Below, one piece after another: positions 25,679 through 33,519 of a DNA stretch of 64,000 bases (positions within the stretch are counted from its first letter, which is position 1; the number at the start of each line of letters is the position of its first letter). Position numbers and translations under genes: made by a program. The notes below the pieces were generated by a model that was not told the origin of the DNA, did no database searches, and saw only the letters and a list, made by a program, of their open reading frames with translations. This DNA comes from Chromatiaceae bacterium (GTDB taxonomy: Bacteria > Pseudomonadota > Gammaproteobacteria > Chromatiales > Chromatiaceae): the NCBI GenBank assembly GCA_024235255.1, contig JACKMT010000006.1:62001-126000 (forward strand), given 5' to 3'.

Positions 25679-26710
25679 TCAATCCTTTTCGTAGCTGTAG
25701 GGCAGCGGCAGGAATCTGAGCTTTTCCCCATCGACACTGCCGATATGAACGTCATCTTCGTCATGGCACGCGATTTCGATGACGGCCAACAATTCGCAGC
25801 CACCGTCCGGAGAGCGCTGGGCATCGACGACTCTGCCGGCCCCCTGGCCCGATTGACTCCCGGCTGAAAAAAGCGTTTCGCCGGGCAGTGGGCAATGGCT
25901 GCCATCAATCCTGGCAAGATACATGCGCCGCTTTATCTTTCCCAGATACTTGGTGCGGGCCACCACTTCCTGGCCGGTATAACAGCCCTTGGTGAAGCTG
26001 ACGCCCTGGATCAGCTGCATATTCGCCATTTGCGGAATAAAACTCTCGGATGTGCTGCCGTACACAGTCGGAATACCTGCCCGGATATTTGCCAGCAGCC
26101 AGCGGTTACTGTCACAAGGTGTTGCCGACGGGGTCAGCTTCCTCCATAAATCGATCATCGCAGCGGGCTCTCCGGCAACCGCGATCCGCGGCGTTTCACC
26201 CGGATGGCGCAGTAGCGTGAAACCGTCCTGTTGGAGCGCCGACCAGCTCTTCTCTGGTACCTGGTTGAAATGCTGCTGCAGCAGCGCCGGCACACTCTCA
26301 CCCAGCAGACCTATGCACACCAGATCATCGCTGGCATCGGATAGCTTCACCTTCGACATCAGGATGAACATCGGCAGCCGCTTCAGCAGAATCTGCTGGG
26401 TATCGCGGGGCAGCTGCAGCACTATCTTTCCCCCGTAGCGGAAGGCTATGAAGTTGGCGAGCATTCTACCTTTTGGAGTACAGCAGGCACTGATTTGAAA
26501 ATGATCGTCGGTCAAGTCACGTACATCGTTGGTGACCTGTCCCTGCAGGAAGCTCTCCGCATCTTCCCCGGCGATGCCGACCAGGCTCAGGTGTGAGAGG
26601 TCGGTCAATACACACCCACTGTTGTCGCCGCTCTGTCCGAAAGTCACCATGCCATCTTCGCCGATGTCCGCGGAGTGGGTTTGAAGAAAGGATTTCCATT
26701 GGCTGTTCAT
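25679..26710 (-). CDS. ygfZ: tRNA-modifying / Fe-S cluster maintenance protein YgfZ (folate-binding)
   Basis: YgfZ is a GcvT-like folate-binding protein that supports repair or assembly of certain iron-sulfur enzymes such as MiaB. The diagnostic motif KGCYTGQEVVART, with its conserved cysteine, lies in the C-terminal half (about residue 240). FLQGQVTNDVRDL near residue 55 is the other conserved part. The 343 residues match E. coli YgfZ (326). No signal peptide. It is the first gene of a two-gene unit with the HDOD gene and is divergent from the RNB-type RNase across 168 bases. Confidence 0.94.
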   Translation of the reverse strand: MNSQWKSFLQTHSADIGEDGMVTFGQSGDNSGCVLTDLSHLSLVGIAGEDAESFLQGQVTNDVRDLTDDHFQISACCTPKGRMLANFIAFRYGGKIVLQLPRDTQQILLKRLPMFILMSKVKLSDASDDLVCIGLLGESVPALLQQHFNQVPEKSWSALQQDGFTLLRHPGETPRIAVAGEPAAMIDLWRKLTPSATPCDSNRWLLANIRAGIPTVYGSTSESFIPQMANMQLIQGVSFTKGCYTGQEVVARTKYLGKIKRRMYLARIDGSHCPLPGETLFSAGSQSGQGAGRVVDAQRSPDGGCELLAVIEIACHDEDDVHIGSVDGEKLRFLPLPYSYEKD

Positions 26711-26772
26711 CGTCAGGCCGGCCTCTTAACATGCACTTCTGTTGCCTACGGGGTGATAATAATAGGAGAAAT

Positions 26773-26814
26773 AACGGCAGGTGTCAGGCAGAATCGGAGG
26801 TTAAGCCTGCCGTT
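26773..26814. repeat. Inverted repeat in the ygfZ/RNase divergent gap
   Basis: AACGGCAGG (26773-26781) is the reverse complement of CCTGCCGTT (26806-26814), with 24 bases between and TT following on the + strand. It is placed in the promoter gap of two divergent genes, so it could be an operator or a leader hairpin for the downstream RNase gene. No function can be assigned from sequence. Confidence 0.4.
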
Positions 26815-26878
26815 TTCTGCGAAAATAGAGACTTTCCGCTTTGCGCGATCCGGATTCAATTCAATCATAAGAGATTAA

Positions 26879-28702
26879 ATGCCTGACTATCCAACTGTTG
26901 TCGGCTGCCTTGTGCTCTACAAGCAGAGTGCCGCTCTGGTTACTGCGGTAAGCGATAAAATCGAAATTCAGCTTGCCGGCGGAAAGCATAAACGGGTGCG
27001 GGCGAAGGACATCGCTCTCCTGCATCCAGGTCCATTGAACGATCTGTCGGAGCTCCGGCAGCCGGACGTCGATATTAAGGAGGCGTGGGAGCTGCTGGGT
27101 GAAGAGATGAGTGATGTCAAAGAGCTGGCGGAGCTGATTTACGGGGAGTACACCCCGGCTTCGGCCTGGGCCACCTGGGCCAAGGTTGCGGAAGGACTCT
27201 ATTTTGAAGGTGATCCGCAGCGGATTCAGGGACGCACCAGGAGCGAGATCGACGCGGATATTGCCGAACGCGAAGCAAAGGCGGCGGCAGAGAGGGATTG
27301 GAACGACTTGCTGGAACGGCTGCGCAGCCGCAATCTCACCCAGCAGGACAACCAGCGGCTGGCGGAGGTGGAGCAGCTGGCGTTTGGCCAGACTGAATAC
27401 AGCCGCATTCTGGCAGCACTCGCTTACCCCGAAAACCCGGTCAGTGCCCACCGCATGCTGGTCAGCGTCGGACATTGGCCCGACAGCTACAATCCCCATC
27501 CCCGGCGTCTCTCACTGCCGCAGGAAGATCCACGTTTGGAGTGCCCCGGTTTGCCGCAGGAAGCACGCGTTGATCTGACGCATCTGGAGAGTTTTGCCAT
27601 CGATGACGAGCAGAGCAACGATCCGGACGATGCGATAAGTCTGGAAGAAGGCAGGATCTGGGTGCATGTCGCCGATGTCGCTGCGCTGGTGCCGCCCGAT
27701 TCAGCGCTGGACCTGGAGGCACGCGCCAGAGCCGCCAACCTCTATCTACCCGAAGGCATAACCTACATGCTGCCACCTGCGGCTACCGCCGCGCTAGGAC
27801 TCGGATTGACCGATCCGTCGCCCGCACTCTCTTTTGGCTTTCGGCTGTCGGAGGATGCCCGCCCGGTAGATCTGCAGATCCTCCCCAGCTGGATCAGGGT
27901 GACCCGAAAAAGTTACGCGGAAGCGGAGCGGTTGATGGAAATGCGGCCTTTCCTCGAGCTGAAAAGGTTGGCGGATTTGTACCGGATGCGCCGTATCGGA
28001 GATGGTGCGATCGAGCTGGCGCTTCCCGAGGTCAATATACGAGTGAGCGAGAGCGGTGAAATCCTCATTCGGCCGCTGCAGCCGCTGGCCAGCCGTGCGC
28101 TGATCACCGAGTTGATGTTGATGACTGGAGAGGCGGTTGCCCGGTATGCGCTGGAGCAAGGGATCGCGATTCCATTCGCAACCCAGCCGGCACCGGAGAA
28201 TCCGCAACAATCCGATGATATGGCCGCCCGCTATGCCTTCCGGCGCCAGATGAAACCTTCGAAAGCGAACATTCAGCAGGCACCTCATGCCGGATTGGGT
28301 CTTGCCGCATATGCGCGTGCAACCAGTCCGCTGCGGCGCTATCTTGATCTGGTTGTCCACCAGCAGTTGAGGGCGCTTCTCAATGGAGGAACGCCAATGT
28401 CGGAAGCGGCGATAGCAGAGCGCATCGCCTCTGCCGAGTTGGCGGCGGCACGGGTCAGACGCGCAGAAAGGCTCTCAAATTTACACTGGAAGTTATTGTA
28501 TCTTAAGCAGAAACATAAATGGAAAGGGTTTGGCGCAGTGGTCGAGATTCAGGATCAGCGTGTCACTGTGCTGATCCCGGAGCTGGCGTTGGAGGCCAGG
28601 ATAAGATATCCGGGTGCCGTCGATCTCAACCAGGAGTTGAAGTTGGCGCTGCGTGAGGTGGACGTGCCCGATCAGGTTGCCCGCTTTCGCGTGTTGTCCT
28701 GA
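26879..28702 (+). CDS. RNB-domain exoribonuclease (RNase II/R family, short form)
   Basis: The RNB domain degrades RNA 3' to 5'. Its acidic site is visible as AIDDEQSNDPDDAIS near residue 240, with the aspartates spaced as in the family, and the RNA-phosphate Arg region is YARATSPLRRYLDLVVHQQL near 479-498. The N-terminal 220 residues do not look like the two cold-shock domains of RNase II or R; instead there is a divergent beta domain (about 1-60) and a charged helical region. A small S1-like tail (about 540-605) is possible. The 607 residues are shorter than RNase II (644) or R (813), so I do not assign rnb or rnr. Confidence 0.88.
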   Translation: MPDYPTVVGCLVLYKQSAALVTAVSDKIEIQLAGGKHKRVRAKDIALLHPGPLNDLSELRQPDVDIKEAWELLGEEMSDVKELAELIYGEYTPASAWATWAKVAEGLYFEGDPQRIQGRTRSEIDADIAEREAKAAAERDWNDLLERLRSRNLTQQDNQRLAEVEQLAFGQTEYSRILAALAYPENPVSAHRMLVSVGHWPDSYNPHPRRLSLPQEDPRLECPGLPQEARVDLTHLESFAIDDEQSNDPDDAISLEEGRIWVHVADVAALVPPDSALDLEARARAANLYLPEGITYMLPPAATAALGLGLTDPSPALSFGFRLSEDARPVDLQILPSWIRVTRKSYAEAERLMEMRPFLELKRLADLYRMRRIGDGAIELALPEVNIRVSESGEILIRPLQPLASRALITELMLMTGEAVARYALEQGIAIPFATQPAPENPQQSDDMAARYAFRRQMKPSKANIQQAPHAGLGLAAYARATSPLRRYLDLVVHQQLRALLNGGTPMSEAAIAERIASAELAAARVRRAERLSNLHWKLLYLKQKHKWKGFGAVVEIQDQRVTVLIPELALEARIRYPGAVDLNQELKLALREVDVPDQVARFRVLS

Positions 28703-28841
28703 TGGTTTATAACTATCCCGGATACGGAACCGGTTTCCACACTTCCTAAGAACAGGGAAGTTTCGGTAACAAAGCCTTGTCAAGTGCCTGTTGTCTGTTT
28801 CCCGGGTGCAGCTGATGTACCACTTTAAGAGGATGCCATAG

Positions 28842-29039
28842 ATGGCCGATCCATATCGATCCTGCGCGGTTTGCCGCTTCATGCGCAGCCTGGCGTTCAG
28901 TGCGATCGGCGGCGGTTTGGCGGGATACGGCGCTTTGGGCTTGGGATTGGAGCGCAGCAGCGCGATCATCGCCGCTTTTTTCGGTGCGCTGGCTGCGGTG
29001 GTCTGGATCAGCCGTAAGCGCAACGCTGATCGGGACTAA
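28842..29039 (+). CDS. Small membrane protein with N-terminal CxxC
   Basis: I do not recognise this 65-residue protein. It begins MADPYRSCAVCRFMRSLAFS with a CxxC pair (Cys8, Cys11), followed by two hydrophobic stretches (about 18-35, Gly-rich GGGLAGYGALGLG; and 40-56) and a basic tail SRKRNADRD. This suggests a two-helix inner-membrane protein. ATG 28842 is preceded by AAGAGGATG about 11 bases upstream. It converges with the ybaK gene with a four-base overlap. Coding is supported by frame, ribosome site and plausible composition but no family is known to me. Confidence 0.6.
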   Translation: MADPYRSCAVCRFMRSLAFSAIGGGLAGYGALGLGLERSSAIIAAFFGALAAVVWISRKRNADRD

Positions 29040-29518
29040 CGCTGAACCGATACCAACGTCGGCTTCAGCACTCTCACCAGCTCTTTCGGATCCAGTGACA
29101 CCAGATAACCTCTGGCACCAGCGTTGATGTAAATAAGCGGCAGCTCAAGGATGCTGTTTTCACAATAGACCGGCATCGCTTTGCGGGTTCCGAACGGCGA
29201 TGTTCCACCGACTTGATAGCCACTGTTGGCGTCTGCCCTGGCGGGAGCGCAGGGACGCACCATTTTTGCTCCGATCGCGCGCGCCAGCGCTTTGGTGGAG
29301 ACTTCGCGGTCTCCATGCATGAGTACGATCAGTGCCGCATCGTTCTCGTTTTCCATGATCAACGTCTTGATCACTGCATGCTCATCGACCGCCAGCTCCC
29401 TGGCGGAAACTCTGGTGCCTCCCCCCTCTTCGTAGCGGTAGTTGTGATCTGAAAACTTGACTCCTGCGCTGCGTAATACCCGGATTGCCGGCGTTACAGG
29501 CGTTTTTTTCCTAGCCAT
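29036..29518 (-). CDS. ybaK: Cys-tRNA(Pro) deacylase, YbaK/EbsC type
   Basis: YbaK hydrolyses Cys mischarged onto tRNA-Pro (trans editing beside ProRS). The 160 residues carry the family motifs LIVLMHGDREVSTKALARAIGAK (about 66-88; catalytic Lys in DREVSTKAL region) and GYQVGGTSPFGTRK near 104-117. The length matches E. coli YbaK (159). It is a monocistronic gene on the minus strand, with its 5' end facing the long non-coding gap before hrpB. Confidence 0.95.
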   Translation of the reverse strand: MARKKTPVTPAIRVLRSAGVKFSDHNYRYEEGGGTRVSARELAVDEHAVIKTLIMENENDAALIVLMHGDREVSTKALARAIGAKMVRPCAPARADANSGYQVGGTSPFGTRKAMPVYCENSILELPLIYINAGARGYLVSLDPKELVRVLKPTLVSVQR

Positions 29519-29777
29519 AATGGGGTAGTTCGTGGTTTGATTATTGAAAACAATAAAAAATGTCCGTTAAATTTTTGCCCCGCTATTGGGGCGGGCGAAG
29601 AAATTGCCGATAAGTGTTAACTGAGCATAGCGTTTTGATTGATTTAATCGGAATTATCCAGATTGCGCGTATTAAATGTATATTGTATCCGAAATAACTG
29701 TTTTTACGCGTCGATGAAGCGTCAGTAACGCCGCTGTAACCTCAACGGATCAGAGCAGCATATCGGGAGGACAACTT
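29519..29777. other. AT-rich intergenic stretch before hrpB
   Basis: This stretch holds the divergent upstream regions of ybaK and the hrpB unit. A small hairpin, GCCCC (29577-29581) with GGGGC (29588-29592), is present but has no T tail. The part 29640-29700 is AT-rich and could contain promoters; I found no pair of -35 and -10 boxes with convincing spacing. No gene is seen in it. Confidence 0.5.
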
Positions 29778-29783
29778 TTGTTG

Positions 29784-29885
29784 ATGGCCGTTTTACCAGT
29801 TAAAGAGATTCACGGAATCGGGGATTGGATTCCGCAGTATCATTGTGTTTCAGGGATGGAGATTTTCGTTTCTGGGCAGTTGTGA
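29784..29885 (+). CDS. Possible 33-codon leader ORF coupled to hrpB
   Basis: A short frame begins at ATG 29784 (in-frame TTG codons at 29778 and 29781 are closer to the strong GGGAGG at 29765-29770) and reads MAVLPVKEIHGIGDWIPQYH and on to VSGQL before TGA at 29883-29885. The TGA overlaps the proposed GTG start of hrpB (GTGA at 29882-29885). The good ribosome site and the overlap suggest the peptide is translated and feeds ribosomes to hrpB. I recognise no family, and it could be chance. Confidence 0.4.
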   Translation: MAVLPVKEIHGIGDWIPQYHCVSGMEIFVSGQL

Positions 29886-32407
29886 CAGCCGTTCTGCCCA
29901 TCCGGTCTGTACTTCCGGAGCTGAAATCCACGCTTGCATCGAATTCCAGTGCTGTTCTTTGCGCTCCGCCAGGGTCCGGCAAGACCACCGTTGTTCCACT
30001 CGAACTGCTTGACCAGCCGTGGCTGGCAGGACGCAAGATTCTGCTGCTGGAGCCCCGGCGGCTAGCGGCCAGAGCGGCAGCTGCGCGTATGGCATGGCGT
30101 TGCGGGGAGAGTGTAGGGGATAGCGTCGGCTATCGGATAAGGCTTGACAGCTGTGTCTCAAAGGCAACCCGCATCGAGGTGATGACAGAGGGTGTGCTTA
30201 CCCGGCGAATCCAGCAGGAGCCGGAGCTGCCTGGTGTCGGATTGATCCTATTCGACGAGTTTCATGAGCGCAGTCTACAGGCTGATCTGGCCTTGGCGCT
30301 GGCGCTGGATGTCGCTGCAGCGCTGAGAGAGGATCTGCGCCTGTTGGTCATGTCGGCAACTCTGGATTCGGAGCGGGTCAGCGCGCTGCTCGGCAACGCA
30401 GCGGTGATCAGGGGGGAGGGCACTTCCCATCCGGTGGAAATTCGTTACCTCAATGTTGAACCGGGACCGGATATCGTGCGTGTTGCCACGGCCGGTATCC
30501 TCAGGGCGCTGGCCGAGCAACAGGGCGATTTGTTGGTTTTTCTCCCTGGCAGCGGGGAGATTGGTAAAGTGACCGACGCGCTCGAGTCCAACCTGGGCGG
30601 TGATATCTTGCTTTGTCCCCTCTTTGGAGAGCTGACTAAAGAACAGCAGGAGCGGGCAATTCAGATGGATCCGTCGGGGCGCCGGCGAATCGTGCTGGCA
30701 ACCTCTATCGCAGAAACCAGCCTCACCATTGAGGGTATCAGCACGGTGGTGGACAGCGGTTGGTCCCGCCTGCCGAGCTTCAATCCGAACAGTGGACTGA
30801 CACGTCTGGAGACGGTTCGCGTCTCGAAGTCATCAGCGGATCAACGCAGCGGCCGGGCTGGTCGGTTGGGCCCGGGCGTCTGTTATCGCCTATGGACCCG
30901 GAGTATCGATGCCAGCCTGGAAGAACATACCAAGCCGGAGATACTCGATGCGGATCTAGCATCTCTGATGCTGGAACTGGCGCAATGGGGCGTGAGCGAT
31001 CCGGCTGAGCTGAAATGGCTTGATGCACCGGCCGCAGGGTCGGTTGCGCAAGCGCGGGAGTTGCTCGGGCAACTGGAGGCGCTGAACCAGCATGGGCGGA
31101 TTACCCGACATGGGGAAAAAATGGTGAAGCTGCCGATTCACCCGAGGCTGGCCCACATGTTGTTGAAAGCCGGATCGCGTCAACAGGCGGCGTTGGCTGC
31201 CGATCTGGCGGCATTGGTGTCGGAACGGGATATTTTTCAGCGGCGCGCCGGGCGGAAATCGATCGCGATAGAAGATCGTCTCGAACTGCTGGCACGCTGG
31301 AGGAGCGGCGAGCGTGCTGAGGTGGCTGCCGCCGGCGGAAATGCTTCTGCCTGCACCCGGGTAGTTGCTGTAAGCCGGCAACTCAGCACTGCAGTCACCC
31401 CTCCCGATTTGACTCCAACAGCTGTTTCTGCTGCGGGAGTTCTACTCTCTTTTGCCTACCCCGACCGGATCGCGCAGCGGCGTAAGGGAGGGTCAGAGAG
31501 ATATCTGCTTGCCTCTGGGCGGGGCGTGAAGCTGCCGGCAGGTGAACCGCTGGCTGTTCAGGAGTATCTGGTGGTGGCTGAGATGGATGCGGGCAGAATC
31601 GAGGGCAAAGCTCATCTCGCTGCATCAATTGACATTGCTCAACTGCGCACCGCGCACAGCGGCAGAATAGTACGGAGCAACCTGGTTGCCTGGGAACCGA
31701 ACTCCTGTTCCGTTATCGCGCGCGAGGAGGAGCGGCTTGGAGCGATAGTGCTTGGTTCCCGGCCAATGCAGAGCCCGGACCCTGCATCGATCCGGCAGGC
31801 GATGCTTTTTGGTATCCGCGAAGCGGGGGTCGAAGCGCTTCCCTGGAGCCCGGCCGCGACAGCGTGGCGGGCGCGGATCCAGTCGCTCAGGTGCTGGCAG
31901 CCGGATGTGGCGTGGCCGGACTTCTCCGACACCTGGTTAATGGGGAACCTCGAAGAGTGGCTGCTCCCCTGGCTCGATGGGATTTCGCGTCAACAGCAAC
32001 TGAAACGGCTGGATCTGGAGGTGATTATGCGGAGCCGGCTTGACTGGTCACAGCAGCAGCAAATGGAACGGTTGGCGCCGACGCATATCAGTGTCCCCAG
32101 TGGTTCGCGCAGATCGCTCAGCTATCTGCCAGGGGAGGCGCCGGTGTTGAAAGTCAGACTGCAGGAGATGTTTGGTCTGGAAGAGACTCCCCGCGTCTGC
32201 AACGGCGACATCCCGATCATGCTTCACTTGTTATCACCGGCGCAGCGACCGGTTCAGATTACCCAGGATCTGCGGGGCTTTTGGGACCGCACCTATGACG
32301 AAATCAGAAAGGAGTTGAAAGGCAGATATCCAAAGCACTATTGGCCTGAAGATCCACGGAATGCGGTGGCGATAAGCCACGTCAGGCCAAATAAAAATTG
32401 TCTATAG
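29882..32407 (+). CDS. hrpB: ATP-dependent RNA helicase HrpB (DEAH box)
   Basis: HrpB is a DEAH/RHA-type helicase of unclear cellular role in proteobacteria. Motif I is CAPPGSGKTT near residue 28, motif II is LFDEFHERSL (DExH form) near 121, motif III is MSATLDS near 155, and motif VI is QRSGRAGRLGPG near 323. Helicase-associated and HrpB-specific C-terminal domains follow. The frame is open from TTG 29825, but GTG 29882 gives MTAVLPIRSVLPELKSTL, which fits the HrpB N terminus and overlaps the stop of the preceding small ORF, so I chose it: 841 residues (E. coli 809). The true start is uncertain by up to 19 codons. Confidence 0.94.
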   Translation: MTAVLPIRSVLPELKSTLASNSSAVLCAPPGSGKTTVVPLELLDQPWLAGRKILLLEPRRLAARAAAARMAWRCGESVGDSVGYRIRLDSCVSKATRIEVMTEGVLTRRIQQEPELPGVGLILFDEFHERSLQADLALALALDVAAALREDLRLLVMSATLDSERVSALLGNAAVIRGEGTSHPVEIRYLNVEPGPDIVRVATAGILRALAEQQGDLLVFLPGSGEIGKVTDALESNLGGDILLCPLFGELTKEQQERAIQMDPSGRRRIVLATSIAETSLTIEGISTVVDSGWSRLPSFNPNSGLTRLETVRVSKSSADQRSGRAGRLGPGVCYRLWTRSIDASLEEHTKPEILDADLASLMLELAQWGVSDPAELKWLDAPAAGSVAQARELLGQLEALNQHGRITRHGEKMVKLPIHPRLAHMLLKAGSRQQAALAADLAALVSERDIFQRRAGRKSIAIEDRLELLARWRSGERAEVAAAGGNASACTRVVAVSRQLSTAVTPPDLTPTAVSAAGVLLSFAYPDRIAQRRKGGSERYLLASGRGVKLPAGEPLAVQEYLVVAEMDAGRIEGKAHLAASIDIAQLRTAHSGRIVRSNLVAWEPNSCSVIAREEERLGAIVLGSRPMQSPDPASIRQAMLFGIREAGVEALPWSPAATAWRARIQSLRCWQPDVAWPDFSDTWLMGNLEEWLLPWLDGISRQQQLKRLDLEVIMRSRLDWSQQQQMERLAPTHISVPSGSRRSLSYLPGEAPVLKVRLQEMFGLEETPRVCNGDIPIMLHLLSPAQRPVQITQDLRGFWDRTYDEIRKELKGRYPKHYWPEDPRNAVAISHVRPNKNCL

Positions 32408-32548
32408 ATTATTAAAAAGAAAACGAAATATATATCAGAAGTTATTATTTTACAGGGCAAAAAAGGCAAGGGGCATAGTGGCCCAAACTAGCAATTGGTT
32501 CACAATCTACGCCGGATTGACGACTGGCGTATACCGGAGAGTCTACTG

Positions 32549-33439
32549 ATGAGTATAAATATAGAAGAAGCAAAAAAAATTCGTTTCAATCACATTCATC
32601 TGGATTTCGAGCCTGAATACCAGATGGTCTGGGCGCGGTTTAGCTATCCTGGACGGCCCTGTATGAGCGAAGATTTGCTGCGGGATGTGGCAAGGGCACA
32701 GCAGATCGTGGCGGAAAAGGCAGCCAGAGAGTATCAGCAGAACCTGGCTTCCAGGTTGCAGTACCAGGTGCTGGGTTCAGATCTGAAAGGTGTTTTCAGC
32801 CTGGGCGGAGATTTAGCACGTTTTATCAGCTTTATCGAACAGAAGAACAGAACCGCACTGCATCAGTATGCCAAAGGGTGTATCGATGTCCTGTACCAGT
32901 CTGCAACCAGCTACGGACTGCCATTCACGACCATCTCGCTGGTCCAGGGGGAAGCTTTGGGTGGGGGATTCGAAGCGGCGCTCTCGGCCAATGTGCTGAT
33001 CGCTGAGAAGCAGGCGAGATTTGGTTTTCCGGAGACGGTTTTCGGGCTTTTTCCCGGAATGGGGGCATTCAGCTTTCTGGCAAGGCGCTTGAATCCGGGA
33101 TTGGCCAAACGCCTGATTGCCAGCGGCAAGGTTTACTCTGCAGAGGAGCTTTATGAAATGGGCGTGGTGGATCTGCTGGTTCCCGACGGCAAGGGTGAGC
33201 AGTTCGTTTACGAATACATCCAAAACCAGCGCCACCGCAGTTTGGGCTTTCTGGGCCTCGACAAAGTTGTCGAGCAGTACAATCCGCTCTCTTATGCGGA
33301 GTTGGAAAATGTGATCGATCTGTGGGTCGATACCGCTATGCAGCTGTCACAGAAAAACATCAGGTTGATGCAGTATCTGGTGCAGGCACAGGAGAAGCGA
33401 TGGGGCAATAGTGTTCAGCTTAAAACCATGGCCGGGTAG
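32549..33439 (+). CDS. rpfF: DSF synthase RpfF-like (crotonase family)
   Basis: RpfF makes DSF-family signals (cis-2-unsaturated fatty acids) from 3-hydroxyacyl-ACP by dehydration and thioester cleavage. The 296-residue protein has the RpfF core LVQGEALGGGFEAALS and GFPETVFGLFPGMGAFSF, and the C-terminal LWVDTAMQLSQKNIRLM. The two catalytic glutamates of Xanthomonas RpfF (E141, E161) correspond here to Glu142 and Glu162. The upstream frame could extend to 32495, but ATG 32549 has GGAGA at 32536-32540 with good spacing. It faces an RpfC-like kinase gene tail to tail. The specific match to RpfF rather than generic enoyl-CoA hydratases is strong. Confidence 0.93.
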   Translation: MSINIEEAKKIRFNHIHLDFEPEYQMVWARFSYPGRPCMSEDLLRDVARAQQIVAEKAAREYQQNLASRLQYQVLGSDLKGVFSLGGDLARFISFIEQKNRTALHQYAKGCIDVLYQSATSYGLPFTTISLVQGEALGGGFEAALSANVLIAEKQARFGFPETVFGLFPGMGAFSFLARRLNPGLAKRLIASGKVYSAEELYEMGVVDLLVPDGKGEQFVYEYIQNQRHRSLGFLGLDKVVEQYNPLSYAELENVIDLWVDTAMQLSQKNIRLMQYLVQAQEKRWGNSVQLKTMAG

Positions 33440-33519
33440 TTTTGCGTCTGCGAGCGCAGTGCAACACAGCGCCGGGAAGGGTTAGGGCAGAGTGGCCGGC
33501 ATCTGCCGGCCGTCCGCGG

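Noticed and set aside
26593..26886. Plus-strand open frame across the ygfZ start and the gap to the RNase gene
   Set aside because: It overlaps ygfZ in antisense, has no ribosome site and a composition unlike its neighbours' proteins.
32495..32548. Extension of the RpfF-like protein by 18 residues
   Set aside because: The extension starts at a TTG without a ribosome site; ATG 32549 has GGAGA at good spacing and gives residue numbering that agrees with Xanthomonas RpfF.
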